Shown piece after piece: positions 1 through 8,175 of a DNA stretch of 64,000 nucleotides. The stretch lies in the NCBI GenBank assembly GCA_025655595.1, contig JAHXIO010000011.1, forward strand, positions 248,001-312,000, in the 5' to 3' direction. The position numbers and the translations under genes were made by a program. Numbering within the stretch: position 1 is the first letter of the stretch; each line of letters starts with the position of its first letter. The stretch comes from Candidatus Thiodiazotropha sp. (ex Monitilora ramsayi). Lineage in GTDB: Bacteria > Pseudomonadota > Gammaproteobacteria > Chromatiales > Chromatiaceae. The notes under the pieces were generated by a model that was not told where the DNA came from, did not search any database, and saw nothing but the letters and a program-made list of their open reading frames with translations.

Positions 1-2359
1 CCGTGGCATCTTCGACGGGCTTTTGTGCGGGGCTGGTAAGCTGAGTGATGAGCTGCTGAAATTCTTTTTGGATCTGCAGGCGGCCCGCTTGAGCTTTTGC
101 CAGATCCTTGGTGGCCTTTTCCTCCAGCCTTAACTGCTCGGCAAGCTCATCTCTGATCTCTTCTGTGACGACACGCTTGATTGCAGCGATCTTTTTGCCA
201 TGCAGCTCTTCCTGTTTCTCCCGCAACTGCATCGCGGGTTCAATGGTCTGAATTGCATCCCAATAACTCTGCGCGGTCGCTTTGTTACGAACAATCAGCT
301 CGGTAAGGCTGCCGTCTTTGTTTAACAGGATGTCCTGCCTGGCAAGGCCTAGGTAATAGTTTCTCGCAGCCTCAAGCCTCTCACGGTAACTCTGCAGCTC
401 TGTCCTGCTCAGGCGTCCAACAGCGTCTGCAGCCAGGATCTGAGTGTCTGCATACTCCCGGTTTGCTTTGACCAAACCACTCGCTTCTCTATTAGCCTGG
501 TCGCGGAACTCGCGATATCGCCGAAGCCGGTCAGTCGCATCTTCGAGATCACTCCTTATCTTGATTGCGATAGCGATAGCAATACCCGCAGCACCCAACG
601 CCGACAGCGCACGCAGATTGGTCAGTAAACCGACCACTTGCTGTGTCGCCACCCCGGCATTCTTGCCGATCGCGTCGAAGATCCGTCCCAGCAAGGGAAG
701 CTTCGCGGAGAGCACCACCGTATCCGCCAGCAACCCACCAAAGATCACCCTCACCAACTTCAGCGCCAGGCCAATGGTTCTGATAGCCACCGCCCCGGCA
801 AAGAAGGCTGCGAATACAGCAACAATCTCAGGATGCGCCTCGACGAGGCCGGAAATACTGTTCAGCATAGAGATCAATGGCGGGATGATGGCATTGATCG
901 CAGGCAGCAGCGCATTGCTGAAGTTGATCCGTATCAGTGTCGCGGCATCATTGAGTAGCTGCAGCTTTTCCTCTGTCGCCTCAATGCGTTTATTGAATTC
1001 CTCCTGTACGCCACCGAGGTATTCGTTCTCATCCGCCACCAGGCCAAGCGCCTTTTCATACTCCTGCAGCGAACCTACCAGGATCGCGATATCGTCTGCG
1101 TATTCCTGGCCGAACAGATTGGTCAGCACCAAGGAACGTGTCCGCTTATCCAGCTTCTCCAGCGTCTTAAGGAAGTTACCGAGGGCGCGTTGAGGATCTG
1201 ACTCGATAGCATCAGCTAGTGACCCGGCATCCGTCTCCAGCATCGCCAATCCTTCATGAAACTTCTTCGATTGCCCCTCTGCCGCCTGCAACCTGACCAG
1301 TAACGCATTGATCGCAGTACCGGCGATCTGAGGCGTCCGCCCAAGCGCCAACATGGCATCAGCCAGCGCGGCGGTTTGTTCTGCTGTCAAACCAAACTGC
1401 TTGGCAGAGCCGCCGACCCTGAGTAACACCTCGACGATGTCTTTCTCTTTTGCAGCGGTATTGTTGGCAAGCTGGTTGACCGCATCGCCCAAGCGCTCAA
1501 TATCCTGTATTGGGATATCAAAGATATTGCTCAGTTTGGCGACCGCCTCACCGGCCTCCTCGGGCAGAAGGTCAAAGGCCACCGCCATCTTCGCTACCTG
1601 CTCAACAAAATCCGGCAGCTGATCGATCGCAAGTCCAAGACGACCGCCTTCGGCGGCAATCTGCGCAAGCTCACCAGCCGTCAACGGGATCTGTGTGGAG
1701 AGAGATTTGAGACGCGACTCCAATCTGGCCAAGGCGGCGTCATCAGCATCGACCACCTTCTCGACATCCTTCATCGCTGACTCAAAGTTGATTGCCGGTC
1801 TCAGTACCGCTCGCAGCGCCAACACTAAAGCAGCGGTCTCTGCGGCCTGGCCTAGTAATTGGCGCTGCTGGCCGCGCACCTCCTGTCGACGCGCAAGCGC
1901 TTGATTGAGGCGGTCTTGTGCAAGACGGGTCTGCTGAATGGACGCCCGCAGTTTTTGATTGTGAGTCACCAGCTTACGGGTATCGATACCTGATGACTTT
2001 AATTCCCCGCGCAATCGATGGAGTGATTCTTTCTGTTGCTTCAGCTGTCCGGTGAGCTTTTGGGCGGAGGACTTTGCCTTCTCGAATTGCCTATTAAGGT
2101 CAGCCGAAGGGGTTTTTGTCTTCCTCATCTCCTTAAGGAGCTCACCCATTTCCCCCTTGGTCGACTTGAGATTTTTCTCTGTTTCTCTAATACTGGTTTT
2201 CAGGGACCGGAAAAGATCGAGGTTTTTCTGGTTCCGCTCCAGCGTCTTCAGCTCGCTATCGATATCCTTAAGGGACTGAGTAGCCTGACCGAAAGCACGA
2301 CGGAATGTGGCATCGAGGGTGCCGCCAATCAACAGGGAAATGGCAAGGGACTTTTCCAT
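1..2359 (-). CDS. Phage tail tape measure protein (partial, runs off left edge)
   Basis: Reading the minus strand from an ATG at 2359 gives an open frame to the window edge, 786 codons without a stop. The N-terminal 130 residues are Lys/Glu/Gln-rich and coiled-coil-like. Then comes a TP901-type tape-measure core with repeated Ala/Leu helices, and hydrophobic segments near residues 520 and 590. In long-tailed phages this protein fixes tail length and is threaded through the tail tube before DNA ejection. Its place after tail tube and chaperone genes fits lambda gpH. The start ATG overlaps the start of the opposite-strand gene at 2358 by 2 bp. The C terminus is outside the window, so total length is unknown. 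Confidence 0.9.
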   Translation of the reverse strand, partial: MEKSLAISLLIGGTLDATFRRAFGQATQSLKDIDSELKTLERNQKNLDLFRSLKTSIRETEKNLKSTKGEMGELLKEMRKTKTPSADLNRQFEKAKSSAQKLTGQLKQQKESLHRLRGELKSSGIDTRKLVTHNQKLRASIQQTRLAQDRLNQALARRQEVRGQQRQLLGQAAETAALVLALRAVLRPAINFESAMKDVEKVVDADDAALARLESRLKSLSTQIPLTAGELAQIAAEGGRLGLAIDQLPDFVEQVAKMAVAFDLLPEEAGEAVAKLSNIFDIPIQDIERLGDAVNQLANNTAAKEKDIVEVLLRVGGSAKQFGLTAEQTAALADAMLALGRTPQIAGTAINALLVRLQAAEGQSKKFHEGLAMLETDAGSLADAIESDPQRALGNFLKTLEKLDKRTRSLVLTNLFGQEYADDIAILVGSLQEYEKALGLVADENEYLGGVQEEFNKRIEATEEKLQLLNDAATLIRINFSNALLPAINAIIPPLISMLNSISGLVEAHPEIVAVFAAFFAGAVAIRTIGLALKLVRVIFGGLLADTVVLSAKLPLLGRIFDAIGKNAGVATQQVVGLLTNLRALSALGAAGIAIAIAIKIRSDLEDATDRLRRYREFRDQANREASGLVKANREYADTQILAADAVGRLSRTELQSYRERLEAARNYYLGLARQDILLNKDGSLTELIVRNKATAQSYWDAIQTIEPAMQLREKQEELHGKKIAAIKRVVTEEIRDELAEQLRLEEKATKDLAKAQAGRLQIQKEFQQLITQLTSPAQKPVEDAT

Positions 2360-2612
2360 GAGTGACTATCTAATACCGAAATATCGTTATGGTTGGTTTG
2401 TTTTTGCCTGGCTCTGGATAGCCTGCGTCGCTGTCACCGGCATCATTGGCCCCATCATCAACAACAGCGTGATTGATCACTTCATCGGTAACCTGTTTCT
2501 GGCTGCTGTCGGCTGGTATCCAGTGAACTGGCTGGTCAAATACGTCTACTACGCCTACCACAATCACCAACAAGAAAAGGCAGCCGAGAGCAAAAGCTCA
2601 CGACTGCCCTGA
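2358..2612 (+). CDS. Small two-TM membrane protein, moron candidate between tail chaperone and tape measure
   Basis: An 84-residue plus-strand gene inside a minus-strand tail operon. An AAGGGA ribosome site lies 7 bases before the ATG at 2358; a longer frame starts at 2307 but has no comparable site. Two hydrophobic segments (about residues 10-28 and 40-58, the second followed by WLVKYVYYAYHNH) and a Lys/Glu-rich tail predict an inner-membrane protein. No family is recognised. Coliphage HK97 carries gp15, a membrane moron that blocks superinfecting phage, at the equivalent place between chaperone and tape measure, so superinfection exclusion is a reasonable but unproven role. The opposite frame at 2370-2573 looks like a shadow. 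Confidence 0.65.
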   Translation: MSDYLIPKYRYGWFVFAWLWIACVAVTGIIGPIINNSVIDHFIGNLFLAAVGWYPVNWLVKYVYYAYHNHQQEKAAESKSSRLP

Positions 2613-2710
2613 TGCCTCTTCGATTGCGCTGAGGTAAGCGCTCCACGGATACTGATAAACGTTTACGTGCCCCACCCTGATCAGGGTGCTACAGTCCCGT
2701 TCTAGCTTTT
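2598..2710 (-). CDS. Probable -1 frameshift extension of tail assembly chaperone (lambda T-like)
   Basis: At the end of the chaperone gene the 0 frame reads CTG AAA AGC TAG. The -1 frame passes this stop and stays open for about 35 codons to a TGA at 2598-2600, with a protein-like sequence containing YQYPWSAYLSAIEE. Tail chaperones of long-tailed phages commonly have a short form and a -1 frameshifted long form (lambda G and GT), the extension contacting the tape measure. The A-rich CTGAAAAGC is a possible slip site but is not a canonical heptamer. The extension has no start codon of its own except a weak GTG. Confidence 0.5.
2656..2688. repeat. Two perfect palindromes in the tail chaperone/moron gap
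   Basis: A 10-bp palindrome TAAACGTTTA (2656-2665) and a 16-bp palindrome CACCCTGATCAGGGTG (2673-2688) lie between the 3' ends of the chaperone and the opposite-strand membrane gene. Neither has a T-tract, so a rho-independent terminator is not supported. The larger one could form an RNA hairpin about 15 bases past the possible frameshift site, or bind a dimeric protein. Confidence 0.5.
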
Positions 2711-3037
2711 CAGCAGGGGACCCAGCACTTGATCCAGTGTTTTCAGCAGGCGGGCACGCATCGCGAAAAAATGGGGATTGACCTCCTCGCAGACCTCGCG
2801 CAAGTGCTGCAACTGAGAAGGGGTAAAGAGTTCGAGCTGACTTTCATCCATGTCGGTCATCCTGGCCATGTCTTTCAGGGTGAAATCCTCAAAGAGATAG
2901 TTACCCAGCAGATCCGCGTCATCCACCTTCGCTGCCCCCTCAAACCCTTTGAACCAGACTCGTACCTCAGCAACCGTCATCTCGATAACGGTGACCTCCT
3001 TGTCACCAATCGTCACACGTTTTTCAACGCGATCCAT
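2702..3037 (-). CDS. Tail assembly chaperone (lambda G-like)
   Basis: A 111-residue acidic protein with VTVIEMTVAEVRVW near the N terminus, the length and composition of tail assembly chaperones that bind the tape measure during tail assembly. Position supports the call: it overlaps the tail-tube stop by one base upstream and the tape measure follows, as in lambda V-G-T-H. A probable -1 extension continues at 2598-2710. No domain signature can be verified by eye, so the call rests mainly on order and size. Confidence 0.7.
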   Translation of the reverse strand: MDRVEKRVTIGDKEVTVIEMTVAEVRVWFKGFEGAAKVDDADLLGNYLFEDFTLKDMARMTDMDESQLELFTPSQLQHLREVCEEVNPHFFAMRARLLKTLDQVLGPLLKS

Positions 3038-3828
3038 TAGGCGGCCTCGCCATCGATGTAGAGCTGCTCGTAACCCGTCCGGGTTTCGAACTCAACCGTA
3101 AAAGAGACGGCCTGCGGGTTATCGCGATCCTTCAGGTTAAAGTCACCATCAGGAATCAGCTTGACCTTGGGTGCATCGACGGTCTGGTTCTCGCCGTTGG
3201 CATTGTCGCCTTCGAAGATCATCCAGGCCGTCTTAGCTCCAAGACTGCCACTGGTGACGCGCGACCGGGTTTCAGCTGCAGGCGTGTAATCCACCAAGCC
3301 AGCGGAGTCATCGACGATGGTCGAAGTCAGCGGGATAAAGGCTCGCCCTTTGTCGGCTTCGAGGATGTAGTCATTACCAACACCCTCGGTGTAGGTAGTG
3401 GTGCCTGTACCATCTGTGATGGTCACAGCGGTGACATTCTTTGCTCCTGCCGGATTGGAAGCGTCTTTACCGAAGTAGATATATGCGCCCTTCTTGAAAG
3501 TACACGCCTCATCAACGACCGGCGTGGCCGCCTGTATATAAGTGCCATATGTACCAAGCGAGAAGGCCGCGAGAATCTCATCCGTGATATTTTTGATGGT
3601 TAGTTTGGCACTCCGGGAAACTGACTTCGAGATGGTGATCAGGTCCTCAGCGGTCGGCGTATCCTCTCCCTGGATCTTGGTTGTTTCCGGGGAAACATTC
3701 AACTGAAGGGATGACTCTGCCTGATAGTTGAAGTTAGGCACGTTTCCGTTGGCGTCTTCAAAGCCAAGCATGACGTAACCAGCACCGAGTACCAGATTCA
3801 GCGCTTTTGCGAGTTGCGGTTTACCCAT
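3037..3828 (-). CDS. Major tail tube protein (lambda V-like)
   Basis: 263 residues, beta-rich and Thr/Gly-rich, starting MGKPQLAKALNLVLGAGYV. It has the features of siphophage tail tube subunits: an N-terminal region with QAESSLQLNVSPETTKIQG, a central variable insertion, and the ending VSFTVEFETRTGYEQLYIDG. Hexameric rings of this protein form the tail lumen. The start overlaps the upstream 63-aa gene by 8 bp, and the chaperone gene begins at its stop. The 15-codon stretch rich in TGTGTTTYTEG may be a surface loop. Confidence 0.8.
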   Translation of the reverse strand: MGKPQLAKALNLVLGAGYVMLGFEDANGNVPNFNYQAESSLQLNVSPETTKIQGEDTPTAEDLITISKSVSRSAKLTIKNITDEILAAFSLGTYGTYIQAATPVVDEACTFKKGAYIYFGKDASNPAGAKNVTAVTITDGTGTTTYTEGVGNDYILEADKGRAFIPLTSTIVDDSAGLVDYTPAAETRSRVTSGSLGAKTAWMIFEGDNANGENQTVDAPKVKLIPDGDFNLKDRDNPQAVSFTVEFETRTGYEQLYIDGEAA

Positions 3829-4012
3829 TGTTCACCCCCTTCGACTCCTCGGCTTTCGCGGCCTCATCCGTCTCGACCTCATAAGCCTTCATCCGCTCGA
3901 TCTGATGCGGAAACAGATGAACCGTCTCACCGGCATCAACCAGCTCCCCGGCTTGCTTGATCGGATACTTCAGCTTGTAAGGCTTCCGCTCGGGTGGTTT
4001 CACCTCAGTCAT
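3821..4012 (-). CDS. Small phage protein in tail operon
   Basis: 63 residues from the ATG at 4012, which has AGGAG 6 bases upstream; a longer frame to 4054 overlaps the previous gene and lacks such a site. Sequence is Lys/Glu/Pro-rich with YKLKYPIKQAGELVDAG, and may form a short beta unit with a charged C terminus. It sits between the terminator-like and tail-tube genes. No family recognised; conserved hypothetical of a tail module. Confidence 0.65.
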   Translation of the reverse strand: MTEVKPPERKPYKLKYPIKQAGELVDAGETVHLFPHQIERMKAYEVETDEAAKAEESKGVNNG

Positions 4013-4022
4013 TTTTCGCTCC

Positions 4023-4475
4023 TCAGGTCCCGGTGATGATGAGGCCGGTTTCAAACAGCGCCGGGAATTCGCCGTATCCGGGTTGGTAAATTGGATCAGG
4101 GCGTCCGCGATAGGCGAACGTCAGATAGCCTTTTGCGGGCCGCCAGCCGACCAAGGCACCCGCGGTCGCTTTCAGAATTGCGCTTGCGCGCTGTGCGGCC
4201 GTATCGACGATCTGTTTAGGCTCCGCCTGGTCCTTGATCTGCTGATAAGCCACCAGGACTGAGGTTTGCCAATACTCCTTTTCAATCTGGAAGTCACCGC
4301 CGTTCGGATCGTCCACCACCTCACTCCAAGCCGCCATCAGAAAGACTCCTGGAATATACGGCCCAAGATCTGTTGCGCCTGCCACCTCATCCGCAGACTC
4401 AACTATCTTGAGTCCAAACGGCGTTAACAGACGCTCGCGAAGACGTATGAGTGTTGGTTGTTCAACTTCAAGCAT
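4023..4475 (-). CDS. Tail terminator-like protein (lambda gpU position)
   Basis: 150 residues: an N-terminal helix with TLIRLRERLLTPFG, a central segment with EYWQTSVLVAYQQ, and a C-terminal beta part with GYLTFAYRGRPDPIYQPGY. This layout resembles the small alpha/beta tail terminator (gpU/Gp37-like) proteins that cap the finished tail. It begins directly at the stop of the GPZ gene and precedes the tail tube, the Z-U-V order of lambda. Assignment is by order and fold impression, not by a diagnostic motif. Confidence 0.6.
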   Translation of the reverse strand: MLEVEQPTLIRLRERLLTPFGLKIVESADEVAGATDLGPYIPGVFLMAAWSEVVDDPNGGDFQIEKEYWQTSVLVAYQQIKDQAEPKQIVDTAAQRASAILKATAGALVGWRPAKGYLTFAYRGRPDPIYQPGYGEFPALFETGLIITGT

Positions 4476-5020
4476 CAGTTACCCTTGACATTAAATTCAT
4501 AATTGATTTCTTGGAGCAGCACGTCACTCAGCCTCGATTGGATTCGTGACGTCTCCTGCTGGACCAGCACAGGCGCAACACTCATCGAGACGTCCTTCTC
4601 TTCAATGGGGAGACGTGATTTCTGTGTCCTCTGAAAGATACTCTGGTGGCCGCTTCGCATCGTCGCGACAAATCCACCCGGATAAGTGTGTCGGCCCGCA
4701 CGCGCACCTCTGACCTGCTGAGTCAACCTACCGACGTAAGCCGCCTTGACCGGGTTGTAACCGACCCAAACAAAGCCATCCATCCCGTCGCGGGAAAAAT
4801 ACTGATGAACACGTTTACCCCTCCTTGCGCCGCCACCTTGGGTTAATGTCCGGACGGGAAGGCGCGTTGCCTTGGCGATACGACTGGCCACTGATTTCGA
4901 TGATGACTTAGTGACTTTACGAACTGTCCTGACAACACCGCGCTTTACAGACGGCTCCATCGACTCCAGGCCGGTGATTGCCTCAAATAACCCTTCGCCC
5001 TTGATATGCATCACTGTCAT
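4475..5020 (-). CDS. Minor tail protein Z (GPZ family)
   Basis: 181 basic residues with N-terminal GLESMEPSVKRGVVRTVRKV, then ASRIAKATRLPVRTL and a Gly/Arg segment ending in FVATMRSGHQSIFQR. This is the pattern of prophage minor tail protein Z, which helps activate or complete the tail end that joins the head. It overlaps the upstream connector gene by 4 bp (ATGA) and is followed at once by the terminator-like gene, as in lambda FII-Z-U. Confidence 0.8.
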   Translation of the reverse strand: MTVMHIKGEGLFEAITGLESMEPSVKRGVVRTVRKVTKSSSKSVASRIAKATRLPVRTLTQGGGARRGKRVHQYFSRDGMDGFVWVGYNPVKAAYVGRLTQQVRGARAGRHTYPGGFVATMRSGHQSIFQRTQKSRLPIEEKDVSMSVAPVLVQQETSRIQSRLSDVLLQEINYEFNVKGN

Positions 5021-5334
5021 GAATCTCTCCTTAGGTCATAGTGATTCATTCCTTTGATATCGGCATCAACCGAGACCACGGTGAAGTGCATACCGTCTGC
5101 CTCTAAACAGGTGTTCGACTTGATGCAGATCTCGCCGAACCTCACCAACTCAGACTGTGGAATGTCCAGCGTCCAAGTCACCACCATCGTCTTGACGTTA
5201 CCCACCTCACGCTGTTCACGCTGTTGGCCCAAAATGCACCAGGGCTCGAAGATCTCATTGCCTATCTTGATCGGCCTGATCTTCCCGCGCTTTTTTATCA
5301 AAGCGCGATTATGTTTCTCAAAGGGATCGGTCAT
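5017..5334 (-). CDS. Head-tail connector-like protein (lambda FII position)
   Basis: 105 residues, basic N terminus (KHNRALIKKRGKIRP) followed by a beta-rich body (VKTMVVTWTLDIPQSELVRFGE). It lies just before GPZ, where lambda encodes the head-tail stopper FII (117 residues). Overlaps of 4 bp on both sides show it belongs to the operon. Direct family recognition is not possible by eye. Confidence 0.55.
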   Translation of the reverse strand: MTDPFEKHNRALIKKRGKIRPIKIGNEIFEPWCILGQQREQREVGNVKTMVVTWTLDIPQSELVRFGEICIKSNTCLEADGMHFTVVSVDADIKGMNHYDLRRDS

Positions 5335-5651
5335 GCGGTTTCTTTTTTAACGTAATAGTCAAAGACACCCTTGAAAGGCTCACCAGCCGTGGTCGTTGTA
5401 ACCACAACACGGCGCTTTTCGCGTTCGTTACCCACGGGGTCGAGGATGGCGTTTAAGCTGCCCGCTATGGTTAGCTCCATCTGCGCGGAAGGCACGCCTG
5501 CGTCAGCATCTGCCTGAACTTCCAAACCCGTCGTAAGACACAACACTTTATAACTTACCGACTCAGGAGTTGCTGAAACGCCATCCCTATCCGTGAAGCT
5601 AAGGTCCAGGGTAAAAGCATTACCCTCAACCATTGACGGAACACAGTTCAT
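5331..5651 (-). CDS. Phage structural protein, Ig-like beta fold suspected
   Basis: 106 residues with an immunoglobulin/fibronectin-like strand pattern: AFTLDLSFTDRDG, ESVSYKVL, AQMELTIAGSLNAI, KRRVVVTTTTAG, VFDYYVKKE. Overlaps the connector gene by 4 bp. Proteins like this occur as neck or tail decoration in siphophages. No specific function can be assigned. Confidence 0.6.
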   Translation of the reverse strand: MNCVPSMVEGNAFTLDLSFTDRDGVSATPESVSYKVLCLTTGLEVQADADAGVPSAQMELTIAGSLNAILDPVGNEREKRRVVVTTTTAGEPFKGVFDYYVKKETA

Positions 5652-5656
5652 ATCTT

Positions 5657-6154
5657 TTATGACAGGGTAATCTGAAGATCGAGTGTCCAGGAGCCTGAAG
5701 CCTTGGTCCCAAGGTTCCCAGGAACACGACGATTCAGGTTAACCGCTGCGTCACCAGTTGCACCATTAGCGAGAGAGACTTCATTCCATGCCCAGTTAGC
5801 CTCTGCGTCAGCAAAGACCGCTCTCCATGTGATCTGTCCACCTGTTCGCTGCGGATAACTCGCCTCCATGCCCTTATAAAGCTTGTTGGTTGCGGCCTGC
5901 AGTCCGGTTTGTGCTGCATCCTCAGCGGTGGAGCTATCACCAACACCGAGGTAGGCATTCGTGTTATCGAAAACTGTTCCGGCCTCGCCGATCAGGAAAC
6001 CAGCCCAGAGAGCCGCTCCTTCATTGAGAAGGACGTTCTCCTCGAACTTAACAACCTCATAAGGCTCTGCACCGGAGAGTCGCTCGGCTTCTGAGCGGAA
6101 CTTCCGGACAGTCCAGAGTTTATGAATGTTTGGTTTTTCGACGGCTTTGCTCAT
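5657..6154 (-). CDS. Phage structural protein of unknown role
   Basis: 165 residues. The central part (LLNEGAALWAGFLIGEAGTVFDNTNAYLGVG) and the C-terminal beta segments (ASGSWTLDLQITLS) look like a virion component rather than an enzyme. It sits 5 bp upstream of the Ig-like gene and downstream of the repeat protein. A tail- or head-surface role is inferred from context only. Confidence 0.6.
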   Translation of the reverse strand: MSKAVEKPNIHKLWTVRKFRSEAERLSGAEPYEVVKFEENVLLNEGAALWAGFLIGEAGTVFDNTNAYLGVGDSSTAEDAAQTGLQAATNKLYKGMEASYPQRTGGQITWRAVFADAEANWAWNEVSLANGATGDAAVNLNRRVPGNLGTKASGSWTLDLQITLS

Positions 6155-6167
6155 TGCCTACCTCCGG

Positions 6168-7778
6168 TTAATTCAATTTGAAAGCGATTCCGCGTGACTT
6201 GAGCGCGGCCTCGATGCTTCGAGTTTTTAGGTTGAAAGAAATCGATGCGATCTTTGTTGTCCCTGGGATATACCGAATGACGACATCACTGGCGCTCGCG
6301 CTATCCAGGACTGCGAAGATCCCTGATAGAACAGTCGAATCGACGGCTACGGCAGAGTCCGTATCAGCTAACTGAACAGAGACAGAAAGTCCTTCAGTTA
6401 CAGAAGCAACATCGGTCACTGATTTGATTAGCTGCTCGAGCTTTGAGACTGAATCAACGACAGATGCACTATCGGCAATTTGTAGAACTACCGCGACAGA
6501 CGGTTGATCGGTTACCGAGGCAATGTCAGATACCTGAAGGAAGGACGAGAGACCGACTTGATCGACGACGCTCGCAACCTCTGAGACGCTCTTCAAGGTG
6601 TCAGTGATCAGATTCAGCTGCTCAGCAGCGGATACTGAATCCGCAGCCGAAACCGTCACCGTCACTACCGATTGATCATTCGCGGCAACGGAGTCAACTG
6701 CTGTTACATTGACAGAGACTGAAGTTGTATCGCTTGCCGATGCTGAATCAGTTACTAGCTTGATCGACTCAGTGATGAGAGACGTTAGATCTGAAGCGTT
6801 ACCAACATCCGATGCCACAATCGAAACAGAAAGGCCGAGAGCCTCAACAATACCTGCGGAATCGCTCGCCAGCATGCCTGCCACGGGCGCGACGGAATCG
6901 CTCCCCTGTGCGCTCTCTCCCACTGTAATAACAGCAGAAAGCCCAGGTATCAGGTCGACAACAGAAGCCGCTTCCACAATCTGCTGAAGGACAGAAACCC
7001 CAGGAGGATCATCGGTCGCGACTGCAGAGTCTGTCAGTGCGAGCCCGGCCGCGAGATCGAACGTCTCGTTGGCAAGCGCCGTCTCAGTAGAAAGCATCAG
7101 GGTTGAGAGGTCTGCTGAATCAACAACAGTCGCGCTATCGGTTACAGTCTTGGTAACGCCACCCGAAGCCGGCGTGTAGGTGGCGTATATCGCCATGTGG
7201 TAACCGGAGTTAAACACGCCATCAGGAACTGCAATAGTCCCTGATGTGTACCCATTGAACCGGCGATAAACCTCATAGACGCCCTCGAAAGTGTAATGAA
7301 ACACGATCCCCGCCACGTTTTCACCGTGAACGCATAGATAATAATCACCGGCCAATAGGTCGAGTGGAGAATCAAGCGTAAAGGTGTACCACCCCGGGCC
7401 GTTTATGATCACTTCGTCAGTATCACCGAGCAGCGTTCCCGGAGCGCCATCAGTACCATCATCGCCGACTAACCCCGCTGTGGCTCCTCCGTCAACCGGC
7501 GAATCAAGATAAACAGTGATCGACGTGACCTGACCGTCTTCTGGTAAAGGTACTTTTATGCCGTAAACGTACGCTGCCAGGTCTTTTGTTGACCCTCCGC
7601 CCGAATAGCCTGTATATCCAAATGTTGCCACTTCAGGCGGTCCTGTGCTGGGTGGTAAACCTGGGTCTGGCTCAGGGGGTGACGACGGAACACTGCACAC
7701 GAAACGGTGCCGGAGAAACCGGCACCCCCCCGAGGCGAAAAGCCCCGCTTGCATATGCAAGTTCAATCTCATTGGCAT
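6168..7778 (-). CDS. Repeat-rich phage surface protein with lectin-like N-terminal domain
   Basis: Up to 536 residues. Residues 50-200 form a beta-rich, possibly carbohydrate-binding domain (GYTGYSGGGS, SPVDGGATAGLVG, GPGWYTFTL). Residues 205-505 are about 15 imperfect repeats of 17-20 residues with consensus DSASVxDxxSVSV, very rich in Ser, Val, Asp and Ala. The C terminus is short and basic. The first 49 residues overlap the upstream secreted protein in another frame and look spurious; either translation starts at the GTG at 7631, or a -1 shift at the C5 run (7675-7679) fuses the two proteins. Probably an exposed virion protein for surface contact. Confidence 0.7.
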   Translation of the reverse strand: MPMRLNLHMQAGLFASGGCRFLRHRFVCSVPSSPPEPDPGLPPSTGPPEVATFGYTGYSGGGSTKDLAAYVYGIKVPLPEDGQVTSITVYLDSPVDGGATAGLVGDDGTDGAPGTLLGDTDEVIINGPGWYTFTLDSPLDLLAGDYYLCVHGENVAGIVFHYTFEGVYEVYRRFNGYTSGTIAVPDGVFNSGYHMAIYATYTPASGGVTKTVTDSATVVDSADLSTLMLSTETALANETFDLAAGLALTDSAVATDDPPGVSVLQQIVEAASVVDLIPGLSAVITVGESAQGSDSVAPVAGMLASDSAGIVEALGLSVSIVASDVGNASDLTSLITESIKLVTDSASASDTTSVSVNVTAVDSVAANDQSVVTVTVSAADSVSAAEQLNLITDTLKSVSEVASVVDQVGLSSFLQVSDIASVTDQPSVAVVLQIADSASVVDSVSKLEQLIKSVTDVASVTEGLSVSVQLADTDSAVAVDSTVLSGIFAVLDSASASDVVIRYIPGTTKIASISFNLKTRSIEAALKSRGIAFKLN

Positions 7779-8085
7779 AGGCTGACTCTGTGGTTGCTGT
7801 TTTCGCGGTCAGCGTTGCGTAGTACATCCCATCAACGGCCGGGAGAACAGTATCGATCGGAACGGTCAGCACATTTCCGACATCAGCGGGCACACCGTAT
7901 ACGCCTGGAGATGTTCCGAAATAGATTGAATAACCAGTTATGTCTGCGGAGATGTCGTTACCGATGGTGTCGGTGGTTACCGCATCCCAAACAAAGTTCT
8001 GACACTGATCAGGCGTTGGCTCTGCCACTGAGAAAGGGGCATAAAATAACGCAATCAACACGAACAACACTTGAATGAACTTCAC
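7672..8085 (-). CDS. Secreted fibronectin type III-like protein
   Basis: From the GTG at 8085 (AAGGAGAA upstream) this gives 137 residues with a clear signal peptide (FIQVLFVLIALFYAPFSVA). One fibronectin-III-like domain follows: DITGYSIYFGTSPGVYG, then YYATLTAKTATTESAYANE. An alternative ATG at 8103 adds six residues. The gene ends at a TGA inside a C5 run, beyond which the -1 frame continues as a Pro-rich linker into the repeat protein. A signal peptide in the middle of virion genes is unusual; it could be a lysogenic surface protein or the N terminus of a fusion. Confidence 0.65.
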   Translation of the reverse strand: MKFIQVLFVLIALFYAPFSVAEPTPDQCQNFVWDAVTTDTIGNDISADITGYSIYFGTSPGVYGVPADVGNVLTVPIDTVLPAVDGMYYATLTAKTATTESAYANEIELAYASGAFRLGGVPVSPAPFRVQCSVVTP

Positions 8086-8175
8086 TTTAAGTTCTCCTTT
8101 CAATAGGTTTAATAGTCACACTCGATTTCTCTTCAACCTCGAACGGTTGTTGAGGACAAAGATCCTGTAAGCTTT

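Noticed and set aside
444-1193. Long plus-strand frame of 249 codons opposite the tape measure gene
   Set aside because: It is Ser/Arg-rich without domain pattern and mirrors the tape-measure coding strand.
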